From positions 682,001 to 746,000 of the forward strand of contig JAFCMP010000510.1 in NCBI GenBank assembly GCA_017506865.1: a DNA stretch of 64,000 bases. Direction: 5' to 3'. Shown here piece by piece: positions 23,601-35,600 of this stretch. The DNA is from Tribonema minus (taxonomy: Eukaryota; Sar; Xanthophyceae; Tribonematales; Tribonemataceae). The position numbers were made by a program, and so were the translations under genes. The notes under the pieces are model-generated. The model did no database searches. It saw nothing but the letters and a program-made list of their open reading frames with translations, and was not told the DNA's origin. Position 1 is the first letter of the stretch. Every line of letters begins with the position of its first letter.

Positions 23601-26600
23601 ATAATCGTTATCTTGGGGGGGCTATTCAGCCAAATAGCCCCCCCCCCAAGCTATTCAAGGTGGGGGGGGCTATCCACGGGTGAATACGGTATTGCAAGCA
23701 CTTGTCATGTGCAGGGCTGACCGTGACGTTGCACAACGCGGCTGCGCACAGGGGCTTATTTACATACTTTAAAAGTACTTGGTAGCGCGTTTCCTTCAGC
23801 CCAAAACGGTGGCGATACCTGATGATGACTGCTTTGCCGCCATGCAGTCCAAACACCCCCCTGCTGCGCCAGGGGAACAACTCCATGAGCTATCCGGCAT
23901 GGTTGATCAGCTTGTGGCGAAAGCAGCCGACATGCCAGCAGAACTCAGCCTGTTACAGGGGGAAGGAATTGAGCCATAGACGGTTGCCAAGCTCATCCAG
24001 CGAGCAAGCCCTTACAGTGGAGCAGGCCATCGGGGCTGTGCTACAGCCACCTGCAGGATGCGCTACGCACAAGCTGGGGACGGCATGAGTTTGCTGCTGT
24101 CCTCACACGGTGGCTTCAGACCGTTATGCGGGAGGCTGCGCGGCTGCCGGATGCCTTCTGGCAGTTGCATGGCGCGGGGCGCCTGACGCCACTTGCAGAA
24201 CAACAGGAAGATGGTACAGCTAAGCAGCGGCCCATCGTTTGCGGCGAGGTGCTGCAGCGACTATGCACTTCGGTGTACGTGGCAGACCGCAAAGACTTCC
24301 TGGCGGAGCTCCTTGAGCCAGACGGGCAGTATGGGGTAGCCGTCTCAGCAGGAGCGGAGAAAGCGGCCATGGCCGGCAAACTCGCGTATGAGCTTGGTCA
24401 CTGGCAGTTCATGCTGGACCTCAAGAATGCCTTCAACATGGTGTTCGTCCTGGCGGCAGCGGAATGGGTAGCAGCTCAGCTGCCGGACTTCCTCGACTAC
24501 TTCATCGGCACATATGTTCGCACTCGGCCACGCCTGCTGTTCCAGCACGTCGACGGCTCCACGCGCATCATCATGTCTCAGCGCGGGTTTAAGCAGGGGG
24601 ACCCCGCGGCACCGATGCTCTTCTGCGGCGCCATTGCTCAGTGCTTGAAACGGTTCAATGAGGCGGCGGCCGCGCAGCGCGCGCGGAGGCGGATGGGCGC
24701 CTACATGGACGATGCCAACGTCCGAGCAGGCGCTTGCACGCTGACTCAGGATGACATACAGGCGATGGCGCAGCTCAAACAACACTTTGCGGAGGTGGGG
24801 CTGGAGCTAAACCTCACCAAGTCACGCGCGCTGCCTGGCAGGGGGCATGTGGTGACAGACCACGAGCGGCAACTGCTGCAGCAGCTGGGCGTTCAGCTAG
24901 TAGGGGATACGGATGAAATTCAGAATCGCGGAGCTGTAGGGATACGGATGAAAATCAGAACCGCGGAGCTGTGTTGCTGGGGATGCCGGTGGGCCACAGC
25001 AGCTTTGTGGACGCATGGCTGCGCAGGGAAGCGGGTGCAGGCGGGGCAGGGGCTCGATTTGCAGAGCGATGCGCGCGCCTGACATCTCCGAGGGCTATGT
25101 TCAGGTTACTGCGCTACTGCGTGGTGCCTCGCATGACGTACTGCATGCGCACCATTCCCACTACGCAGACAGCGCCAGCCGCCAAGGAGTGGGATCGGGT
25201 CACGCAGTGGGTGCTGGAGCACTCAATGGGCCTGCAGCCACCAGGCCAGACCTGGCGCCAGTTTGAGCAAAGTGGGGCTCACTAGATTATTTTTAAAGTC
25301 TTCCATCTGGCAGCGCACGGCCCAGCCTTACAGCAAGCGCGACTCCCAACACGGCATGGCGGCCTTGGCATTACCAGCGCCTGCGACATCGCTGATGCTG
25401 CGTATGTGGCGGGCACGTTGCAAGTGCTGCAACCAGCACTCTCTGGATGGGCGGGGGTGCTGCAGCAGGCGGCTCCTCAAGCGGCTGCAGACAACGCTGC
25501 TGAGGATGCGGCAACACAAGCGGCACCGGCAGCAGCGGCAGCAGCACCAGCACCAGCAGCATCAGCAGCGGCAGCTGTTACAGCGGCAGCGGCGGTTGCC
25601 AGTGGAGGCGCGACCGCTCCGGCAGCGGCAACTGCATCAGCGGCAGGCCGCGCTTATGGCGCAGCCATTCCGGCAACACACGACGCAGCTGCCGCTGGAT
25701 CAGGGGCCGCGGCGGCAGCACAGGCGGCACCAGCGGCAGCAGCAGCGGCGGCGCACGGCGCAACTACTCCGGCGGCAGCAGCAGCGGCGGCAGCAGCAGC
25801 GGCGGCAGCAGCAGCTGCTCCAGCATCAGAGGCTGCAGCAGCTGCAGCAGCGGCAGCACATGTTGCACCTCAAGTGGCCTCGGCGGCATCACTAACTGCA
25901 GCATCAACAGCAGCTGCTGCGGGCATAGGCAACACAGCTGCTCCAGGCCCTACTAGCCTAAGGGCTGCTGCAGCTGCAGCTGCACCTGCAACAGGAGCAG
26001 CGTCGGCAGGCGGCGCCGCAACCGTGCCGGCTGCGACAGCGGCAATGGCGGTGGCAGCGGCCAATGCGGCAGGTGCTGCACCAACACCTGCGGCAGCAGC
26101 AACACTACTGGCAGCAGCAGCAACGGCAGGCGGCGCAGCTGCAGCACCAGCGCACGCAGCAGCGGCAGCCGTCAATGCAGGCGCTGCGCGTTCCATGCCA
26201 GCAATGCTACAAGGCGCAGCAGCAGCAGAGGTGGCGCGCCTGCCCCTCATGCGGACGATCGCCACAGCTGCCGCATCCCTACGTGCAGCAACAGGTGACA
26301 AGCTGGAACATATACTGCCACGAGCGCTAACGCCACTGCAGCAGCAACCATCTACGCAGCAGCCGCCGCTGCGGCCGACAGCAGGTGGTGGCACTGGTGC
26401 GGATGCTGCTTGCGTACTTGACGCCAGTGCTCTGCAGTTGCAGTGTAGCCTGAAGCGCCCCAATCAGAGTGCGCTTGCAGATGCCGTCGCTACCGAGCTT
26501 GCAGATAAGGTGGAGGCGGACCTGCAACAGCTGCCGCAGGGCACGCAACGCACGCAAGCACTTGCTCGCTTCCGGTCGCAGCGCCACATGCACTCGATCG

Positions 26601-29600
26601 GCATGGCATTCCTCAACGAGCCCATGTACTCCACAACGGCTTCGTTCGATGGCCTATCCTGGCAGCTGGCCGTCAAACGCGCCATCGGAGTAGAGGAGCA
26701 GACGGCAGGCTGCAAGCTGTGCGGGAAGTCACCGGGCGGCACCCTGCATGCACGGCTGTGTCAAGCGCCACGCGTCAAGGCGCACGACACCATCGTCCAC
26801 AATAGCGTCAAGAGGGCCACGCAGCGCATCCTGCAACAATACCTCAAAACGGGACTGGTGGACGAGGACTACACGCCGTTTCTGGGGTCCGCCGGGCCGC
26901 CGGGGAGTCGCAGGATGGACATCTTGCTGCCTGCCGACGCCTTCCCGGTGACCGGCTACGACGACCCGACACGCCACCTACCGCTCATGGTGGACGTTAC
27001 CTGCTTCGAGGCACAGGTGGCGTCGCGGGCGGCGAAGACTGCAGCAGACCCCGAGCGATGCTGCCGCGACCAAGAGGCCGCCAAGACTACCCACTATTCT
27101 GGTCATTACGATCAGAATTGCTACAAACTTGCCACTTTGGCAATAGGGTCATTTGGCAGCATCGGGGAGCAGGGGCGGAAGCTGCTGGAGGCTGTGGCGA
27201 CGGAGTATGCCAGCAGGATGTCAGTGCCCGGAGGAGCGCGCCCTAAAGCTCTCAAGGGCATCGCCCTGGCGCGCTTACGCTCGGCACTGTCGGCAGCGCT
27301 CCACATGGCGTACTCTGGCCGTGTCATGACACACATGGCAGAATCCAGGGGGGGGGGGCACATGGAGGAGGACGTAGGGGAGGACCCCGAGATGCCATTT
27401 GGCGGCGGCGGCGTTTGAGTGGTTGTCGTTGCGACACTTTCAGACTGTCATACGACATGTAGATTCCTTACAGCTAGATGCCAATCATCTGGGCTTTTTC
27501 GCGCCCTGAGCGAGAATTAATAAAAAGTACTTGGTTGTACATTTTGTCAAATAATTCACCCTTCAACACTACTGCAAGTACTCATCATGCGCAGCACTGA
27601 CTGTGGTGTTGCAGAACGCAGCGGCGCACAGACGCTTGGTGGCCTGCCCCTTGTGGTGCTGGTGCTTACAAGCAATTAATTCAAGTGCTTCGTTATGTAC
27701 TTCACGTATGAAGTACAGTATTGTCGTATTTCACACCCTTCTGCACTTTCGCAAGTACTCGTCATGTGCAGCGCTGACCGTGATGTTGCAGAATGCGGCG
27801 GCGCACAGGCGCTTGGTGGCCTGCCCCTTGTGGTGCTGGTGCGCCAGCTGCGTGAGGAGCGACACGCCCCCCACCTCCACCATGCGCTGCACCAGCTGCA
27901 TGAAGAGATGGAGCGGAGGGCCGACGCGTCAGACATTGTAATCTGCACCTTTAAAAATCTCGGCTCAACAAAAATCCCAAACTTGTCAAAGGCTGAGGTC
28001 CAGCTTCAACTCAGCCTCAGCAACGTGAACTTCAAACATGAAGTGCTGGTGCGCCAGCTGCGTCAGGAGCGACACGCCCCCCACCTCCACCATGCGCTGC
28101 GCGAGCTGTATCAGGGGAAGAAACGGAGCGTTGATGCATCAGACACTGTGTGAATTTATGTTTTTCTATGCAATATATTAAACTTCAATCTCAAAATCTA
28201 ACACGCTGCCCACCTCCACCATGCGCTGCACCAGCTGCAGTCAAAGAGCTGATGCGTCAGAAATGTCATGAAAAAGTTAAGTTATGGCTTGACGGAATTT
28301 TCAGCATAAACTGTGAGGAAAGTTTAGCTTGAACTCAGAGCATGAGAGACTTCACCTCACTGTGAGGAAAGTTTAGCTTGAGGTCAGAGCATGAGAAACT
28401 TCACCTCTAAGAATCAAGCACGCACCGCCGCAAGAACTTGCAGCTAATCTAGCAGTGAGCTGTGTCAGGAGCGGCACCAGCTGCATGGGGAAGAGCGCGC
28501 AGCAATGATCTTCAGACGCAAGACCACCAAAGTGGTTTTGCACAGCGTGCAACAGAACCTTTGATTTGAGATACGGAGGGCGCTGCCACGCGCTGTACCT
28601 GCTGCGCATGGAGGAATGAGGACACCGACGCCCCGCGTACTTGCTTCTCCTGTCTGCACAGTACATCAAGTCTTTTCGACTGGTGGATACGGTGGTACTG
28701 TTTGGCTCGTGGCCAATTGCTGCTGCAGCGGCGACCACGGTGATTGGTGGAAGGCACTTGCGGCTAACCATCCCTTGTCACCTAGAGCTCTACGATCTTT
28801 TGATTTGATTTCATCAAGCAGGGGGCACATCTTGGGGGAGCTTGTGCAGTTGAACAGGACATTCGCGGAGAGCTCACAACAGTGCCCCTTTCTGGTGCCG
28901 CTGCAAGCGCTCGCTCACGGCGCCACTCCTGAGCGCTTCTTGCTTACAGCTGGTCGTCCGCACTATGCTTCTCTCCCGCGCCTCATCGTACTTCAGGTGA
29001 CACAAGCAGGGGCGATGCGCCTTGGCGCAGCGCGCGCGGACGAACACGGACTTGAAGTGTGAACTGCATTCATGACGCACATGAAAAGAGCATGGTTGAA
29101 GAAGACGCTCGCGCAGTGATCGACGCGCCGCCGCCTCTTCCCACACTGCGGCAAGAGCTTTCTCACGGCGCCACTCCAAGTTCTTCACACTTGCGACTGG
29201 TGCAAATCTTATATTATGCTCATCTCCTGAAGGATCCCTTTGCCTCATACTTCAAGTGACATTAGCAGGGTGACGTACCCTGGAGGGGCGCGTGCACTCG
29301 ACTCGAGACGAATCACAGACTTGAGAAGTGTAAACTGCAAGCGGTGACGCACCTTGGAGGAGCACGTGATGTTGAAGAGAACTCTCGCGCAGTGCTCGCC
29401 GATTGACGCGCCCCCATGCTTTCTTTACGCAACGCCGGGAGGCTTCCGCAACGCCTCTCCAAAGCGCTTCACGCTTGCAACTGGTCACGTAGACAATTCT
29501 CTCCCGTACTTCATCAATATCTTCAAGTGAAAATAGGACGACGTACCTTGGAGGAGCACGAGAGGTTGAAGAGAACGCTCGCGCAGTGCTCGCCGATCGA

Positions 29601-32600
29601 CGCGCCGGCGCCCGTATCGCGCGCTGCAGCAAGAGCTCTCTTTTGGCGTCAGTCCAAAGTGCTTAACGCTTGCAACTGGTCATGTGCATTATGCTCATGT
29701 CCTTTCCTTCACCGCAAACTTCAAGTAAAATTTGCAGAGGTGACGCACCATGGAGGAGCACGTGAGGTTGAAGAGAATGACCGCAAACTTCATGTGGAAT
29801 TAGCCAGGTGACGCACTTTGGATGAGCACGTGAGGTTAAAGAGAACGCGTGCGCAGTTCTCGCCGATTGACGCGCCTGTGCCTTGTTCCCGTGCTACAGC
29901 AAGAGTCGTCTCTCGGCGCCACTCCAAAGTGCTTCACACTTGCGACTGCTCGCGTGGATTATGCTCATTCTCCCTTCCTTCACCCTGAATTTCAACTGGA
30001 GTTAGCAGGGTGACGCACCTTGCAGGGGCATGTGAGGTTGAACAGAGACGAACACAGACTTCAAGTGTAAACTTCAAGCGGTGACGCACCTTGGAGGAGC
30101 ACGTGAGGTTGAAGAGGACGCTCGCGCAGTGCTCGCCAATCGACGCGCCGGCGCCTTTCTCTCGAGCTGCGGCTAGGGCGTCCATCACGCCTGCATCCAG
30201 CAGGCTGTGCCCCAGGGTGAAGGGTTGGTCATCGGAAGGGGGGGGCGTGCTGAGGTTCTGAAGTGCCCCCAGGCAGGGCCCTTGGACCGTCGGCACCCTA
30301 ACGAGAAGGGGGGGGCGGGGGGGGCGTCAGGGCTCTTTGGTGTTAGGGTGCAATTCTTTGACACTAGGGTGAAGAGCTGAGCAGTTACACAAGGGTGAAG
30401 AGCTGAGCAGCGGCAGCGGACTTTTGGATATCATTTTAGGTCGAAGTTCATTGGGATGACATCAAAGTGAAGGGCTGGTCATCGGAAGGGGGCGGCGTGC
30501 TGAGGTTCTGAAGTGCCCCCAGGCAGGGCCCCTGGACCGTCGGCACCCTAACAGAGAGGGAGGGGGGGGGGGGGGGGGGGCGAGGCTTTCATGTTTAGAG
30601 TGGGAGATTAATAGTGGAGCGGTGTGAAATGTCTTGATGCGCCCGTGAGGCGGCCACGTCTCGAGTGTTGAGCACTGACACGTCACGAGCGTTGAGCAAT
30701 GACAGGGGGCACAAAACTCAGTCATTTGCGCTGGTTGAGCTGGAATAAAGGTGAGGTGCAGGTGGTTTCGAGCCGCCGTTTGCCCTCATTGCCTACTTCA
30801 GGAATACGGAGTCGGGTCAGTACCAATAACGTACTTCAAGAGTATATATGGAGTATGGTGAGCAATAGGCATGTTGTGCGGCAGCCTGTGCGCGATGCTC
30901 AGCACATGCACCGCAACGATTGTTGTGTCCATCACTTTTTCCCTCGTCGCCTACTTCAAGTACCAATTGCGTACCTCAAGAGAATACATAAAGTATGGTG
31001 AGTGATAGGCGTGTTGTACGGCAGCCTGTGCGCAACGCTCAGCACGGTCCCTGCAACGATCGCTGTGTCCACCACTTTCGCAGCACTGAGTCCGCTTGTT
31101 GTGCACTGCGTCCAGCTGAACAGCCTCTGGCTAGTCAACCATCACTTTTGCCCTCATCGCCTATCTCAAGAACATGGAGTAGGGTCAGTACCAATAGCGT
31201 ACCTCAAGAGTATACATAGAGTATGGTGAGTGATAGGCGTGTTGTACGGCAGCCTGTGCGCGATGCTCAGCACGTTCACTGCGACGCTCGTTGTGTCCAC
31301 CACTTTGTCAGCACTGAGTCCGCCTATTGTGCACTGCGTCCAGCTGAACAGCCCCTGGCTAATCGACGTAACAACTGAGCGAGACGTTTGGGCTTTAGTG
31401 TCAGGAGTGTTAGTGTCACTGCCAGGGTCAGCGTTAGGGCAACCGTTTAGGGCTAGGGCCGGGCTAAGACTAGGGCTAGGGTTAGGGCAAGGGTAACCTG
31501 TGCTTCCCAACGAGGCCCACAAGCAGCCGCAGCGTCGGTGGCACTGCGCCGTACGACGGCTGTCGGCTGCGCCGCTGCGCCGGCCCACCCGCTCTGATCT
31601 CCACCGCTGCTGCAGCCGGCAGCGCCGCCGCTGCCGCCGCCGCCGCCGCCGTTGCCGCCGCCGCTGGCACCGCTAGGCTGTGCCGCAGTGCCGGGTTGCA
31701 GGAGATGTTGTAGAGGATGATCGAGACCTGCTCCGCTGCCTCCTGCGACTCGTGCCAGTTGACCTGTTGCGCGCGAGAGTCGGAGTCGGAGTCAGCCTGA
31801 GGGTCAGGGTGACTGCGCAGGGCAAAGCCTTAAAAAGGACTTGGAGGTAGGGTGAGGGTCGGTCTGGATGATCAGGGTAAAGGGGACTGCTCTGCTGCCT
31901 CCTGCGACTCGTGCCAGCTGACCTGTCCTGCACGAGAGTCGGAGTCAGGGTCGAGGTAAGGGTAAGGAAACCTGCACCGCTGCCTCCGGCAACTCGTGCC
32001 AGTTGGCCTGTTGCGCAAGTGAGTCGGAGTCAGGGTCGAGACTAGGGTAAAGCAGACCTACTCCGCTGCCTCCTGCGACTCGTGCCAGTTGACCTGTTGC
32101 GTGCGAGAGTTGGAGTCAGGGTCAAAGTTTAGGGTAATGGAGACCTCCACCGCAACCTCCTGCAACTCATACCACTTGAGCTGTTGCCGCCAGCTGTCAC
32201 AGTGCAGTTGGAGTCAGATTGACTTGGCTCTAGGTGGCACATCAGCCTGCAGTGTGCGGTTTAACCCAATGGCATGGTGCGTGCTGCAAAATGGACCCCT
32301 GTTGGTTGCGCAGGATTTGCGAAGTGCTGGTCAGGGACAGCGCTTGGCTGAACCTCGGTGTAAGCAGCACTGGGGGTTGCAGTGAGACGGTGTCTGCGCT
32401 GCTGCCTCGCGCACATTCGACTCCTGCCCTTTGCGCATCGGGATAGCTAGCATAATGGGGCGGACCTCGAGCATCTCCAAATGGCGCCGGCTTTGACCCC
32501 AATCCTATGCCAAAGCCTCACAGTGACACGTTTCGATGCGGGCAAGCACTTGCCTCTCCGCAGGCGGCAACCAGGCCCCCATCGATCAGCACTTCAACTT

Positions 32601-35600
32601 GGACTTGCAGGCGTGTAGTGCGGCAACAACATCCACATGACTGCTGATGTTCACAAGTTCTCACGCCGGTAAAAATTGCCTACTGAATTCGACCACTCAA
32701 GTGCACATACTTCACAACCAGGAATATTTGTTACTTTACATGCAAGAATATTTTGTCTCAGTTCTTGCATGGATTTCCATGCGCTTGGGCGCATGCGCGC
32801 GCACTTGCCTCGCCGCAGGCGGCAACCGGGCCCTAACCCTAAGGACTCGCGAGTGTGCATTACGGCAACGGCATCCACATCACTGCTGATGCCATATCTG
32901 TGAAAGTTAGACTATTGACATCGGACTCTCAAGTGTACATACTTCAAAACCAGGCAACGTATTGCTTCGAAAACAAGCATACTATGAAGTGTTTGATCTC
33001 AGCTACTGCATGTGATCACATTTGTCTCGACATGCGCAAGCACTTGCCTCTCCGCAGGCGGCAACCAGGCCCGCTTCAATCAGCGCTGGCAACGCCACGG
33101 GGTTGCAGGCGAGGCTCGTGAGGACGCGCAGAACGTGCCGCCGCGCGTCGCTCGCCTGCTGGTACCGTTCCGCGGCGTGTTCCGGAGAACGCTCTGCGTC
33201 GTCTGCACGGGCAAACATACGGGCAAGAAAGCGTTGAGTCAAAAGGGTTGTGCGTTGATCTGAGATCGTTCCTTTGCCAGGCAGCCCCCACCTTCTTGGT
33301 GACTGAGACACACCACACTTCATCATGACCAGATTGCAGAACGTGAGAGCGTGCGCGTCGCTCGCCTGCTCCAAAGCGACTGCTGCATTGTCTTGCGGCT
33401 CAGAAGTGCTTTTTGGATTGCGTGGGAACGCCACGACGATTCGAGAGGCAGCTTGGCCGTACCCCTCGTATGCAGTAGAAATAACACCTAGAAAGATAAA
33501 GGTAATGTTTCTGGAATCGTTAAGTCACCATAGACTAATTCAGCGCCCCATTCCCTTAAAAAATTTGCTGCACGTTTATTACGAACAATACAACGAACTT
33601 GAAAGCCATCTTCTAAAGCTTTTCTAACAATTTTTGGACTGAATTACGACAGCACCACTGTAAAGCATCACATCTGCACCTACTAACCCTACAAACCCAT
33701 TCCTGGGGCTGCGACGAGACTTCCTCAACTTTTCAGCGTGCGTTAGTTCATCTGTTTGATAACGTAGGCAGCGAAGTAGAACCACCAGCACAAATACCGG
33801 GTTAGCAGCACCAGTGTCCAAGTTCTTAGGGCGCCGTACGAACTAGGTTGCTGGACTGAGCCAAGCCCTGGAAACAAGATGGTCTCGCTTGGGGCCTGTA
33901 CATATACAGGCCATGAGTACAACCACCAAACGGAAGAATAAGGGGTCACCTACAAGCATCAGCCCTAGGATAACCTAACCGTAGCCCTAAGTCAAACCTT
34001 AACCGTGTCAGCCCCGTCATCACCTGCACAACAAAATCCCCCTCAAGCGTGCTCACGGGTCTCTTTTGATGTTGTTGGGTAGCCATTGCCACGGAAGCGC
34101 TGAACCAAAGTGTGCGTTTCAGCATGCACACTGGAAGTATATACTTCAAGTACTTCAGAGGTTCAATCTCAACAAGCTCTATGACAAAATGGCCACATGT
34201 GGTCATCATCATCATCATCATCATCAGCGTCAGGCCTCGCCTGCCGCAGTTGCCGGTCGCGTCAGCACCGCCAGCAGCTGCGCGGCGACACTCCAAAACT
34301 GCCCGCGTGGCGTGCTTCTCAACTGGCAGTGTCTACCTCAAATAACGGTCCTCAAGGTTCTGGTTCACTTGTAGTTCATTCCTTCAAACCTCGCCTGCAG
34401 CAGCGGTCGCCGGCCGCGTCAGCACCGCCAGCAGCTGCGCGGTGACACTCCCCTCGAGCATGCGTGCGTGGTTTTACCTAATTGTCAGATTGTACTATCA
34501 TTGTCTCTTTTCGGGTGTGTCGACATGAGTCCACAAATTCGTAACGATAACATACGCTGGAGTTATCGTTACTAGGATTGAAGTAGAGCGCCACCTGCAG
34601 CAGTTGCCGGTCGCGTCAGCACCGCCAGCAGCTGCGCGTCACTGAAGAAGATAGATACTATAACTTGAGATATTAGTACTTGAAATATCATCACCTGCAG
34701 CAGCAATTGCCAGTCGCGTCACCACCGCCAGCAGCTGCGCGGTGCCGCTCCCCTCCAGCTTGCGTGCGTGGTACTTCTTACCTTGCATCTGCCCGCTCCC
34801 AAGTTTTTCGATTTGAAGTTTCTTATTCATAATCAACCCCCATGTGTAATTTGAAGCATATACGCTTAATTCCATTTCAAAAAGAGGTACAACCCGCACT
34901 AGACACAGTACACACTGTACATCTGGGGTCTCTGATGCCCATTGAAGCGAGAATCTGTAAAGATAGCATATTGCTACTAGGGTTATTGTTACTAGGCTTA
35001 AGCAGAGCGTCACCTGCAGCAGTTGCCGGCCGCGTCAGCACCGCCAGCAGCTGCGCGTCACTGAAGAAGATAGATACTGTTACTTGAGATACTGTTACTT
35101 GAAAAATCATCACCTGCAGCAGCAATTGCCGGCCGCGTCAGCAGCGCCAGCAGCTGCGCGGTGACGCTCCCCTCCAGCATGTGCGCGTAGTGTTTTGTAA
35201 CTGGCAGGTTATACTTCAAGTATCTGTCCTCGTGTTCGTCACATTTGTAGCATGAGTCCATGCGTAATCCCATTGAAGCGAAAATGTGCGAACAGAACAT
35301 ACTGCTGTCAAGGTTATTGTTACTAGAGGTGCGGTACAGCCTCACTTGCAGTGGCGGCTATACTAGCTGTTAGGGTTTTTGTTGCTAGGACTACAGCGGA
35401 GTGTCACCTGCAGCAGCAGCCGGCCGCGTCAGCACCGCCAGCAGCTGCGTGGTGACGGTCCCCTCCAGCATGCGCGCGTGGTTCTCGGGCATGCACGCGA
35501 GGTTGCTGAGGCCGTCGGCACACGTCGCAACGCACGCCGCATCCGCGGAGCTGTGGAGCGTTGAGGGTACGTAGGTATCATGAAGACGTGAGGCAAACAC

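Larger units (their letters stand above)
23784..27522 (+). mobile_element. Non-LTR retrotransposon with RT and C-terminal RLE-like endonuclease, inactivated
   Basis: Flanked by the 13-base direct repeat AAAAGTACTTGGT at 23771-23783 and 27523-27535, a target-site duplication. It lies in intron 17 of the ARM gene, in the opposite orientation. The copy starts inside an ORF, so it is 5'-truncated; the 3' end reads ATTAATAAAA with no long poly-A. Domain order: reverse transcriptase, an [10 protein letters not shown] motif, a long Ala-rich linker, a CX2CX8HX3C knuckle, then a restriction-like endonuclease core. This order fits RLE-type non-LTR elements. Several frame breaks make it non-autonomous today. 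Confidence 0.87.

Noticed and set aside
25263..25895. A 210-codon Gln/Arg-rich ORF
   Set aside because: Frame-shifted shadow of the Ala-rich linker; GCA repeats read as CAG give Gln.
33640..33950. More plastid sequence flanking the ycf39 fragment
   Set aside because: The AT-rich codon bias and family match end near 33637; the rest gives no recognisable plastid gene.
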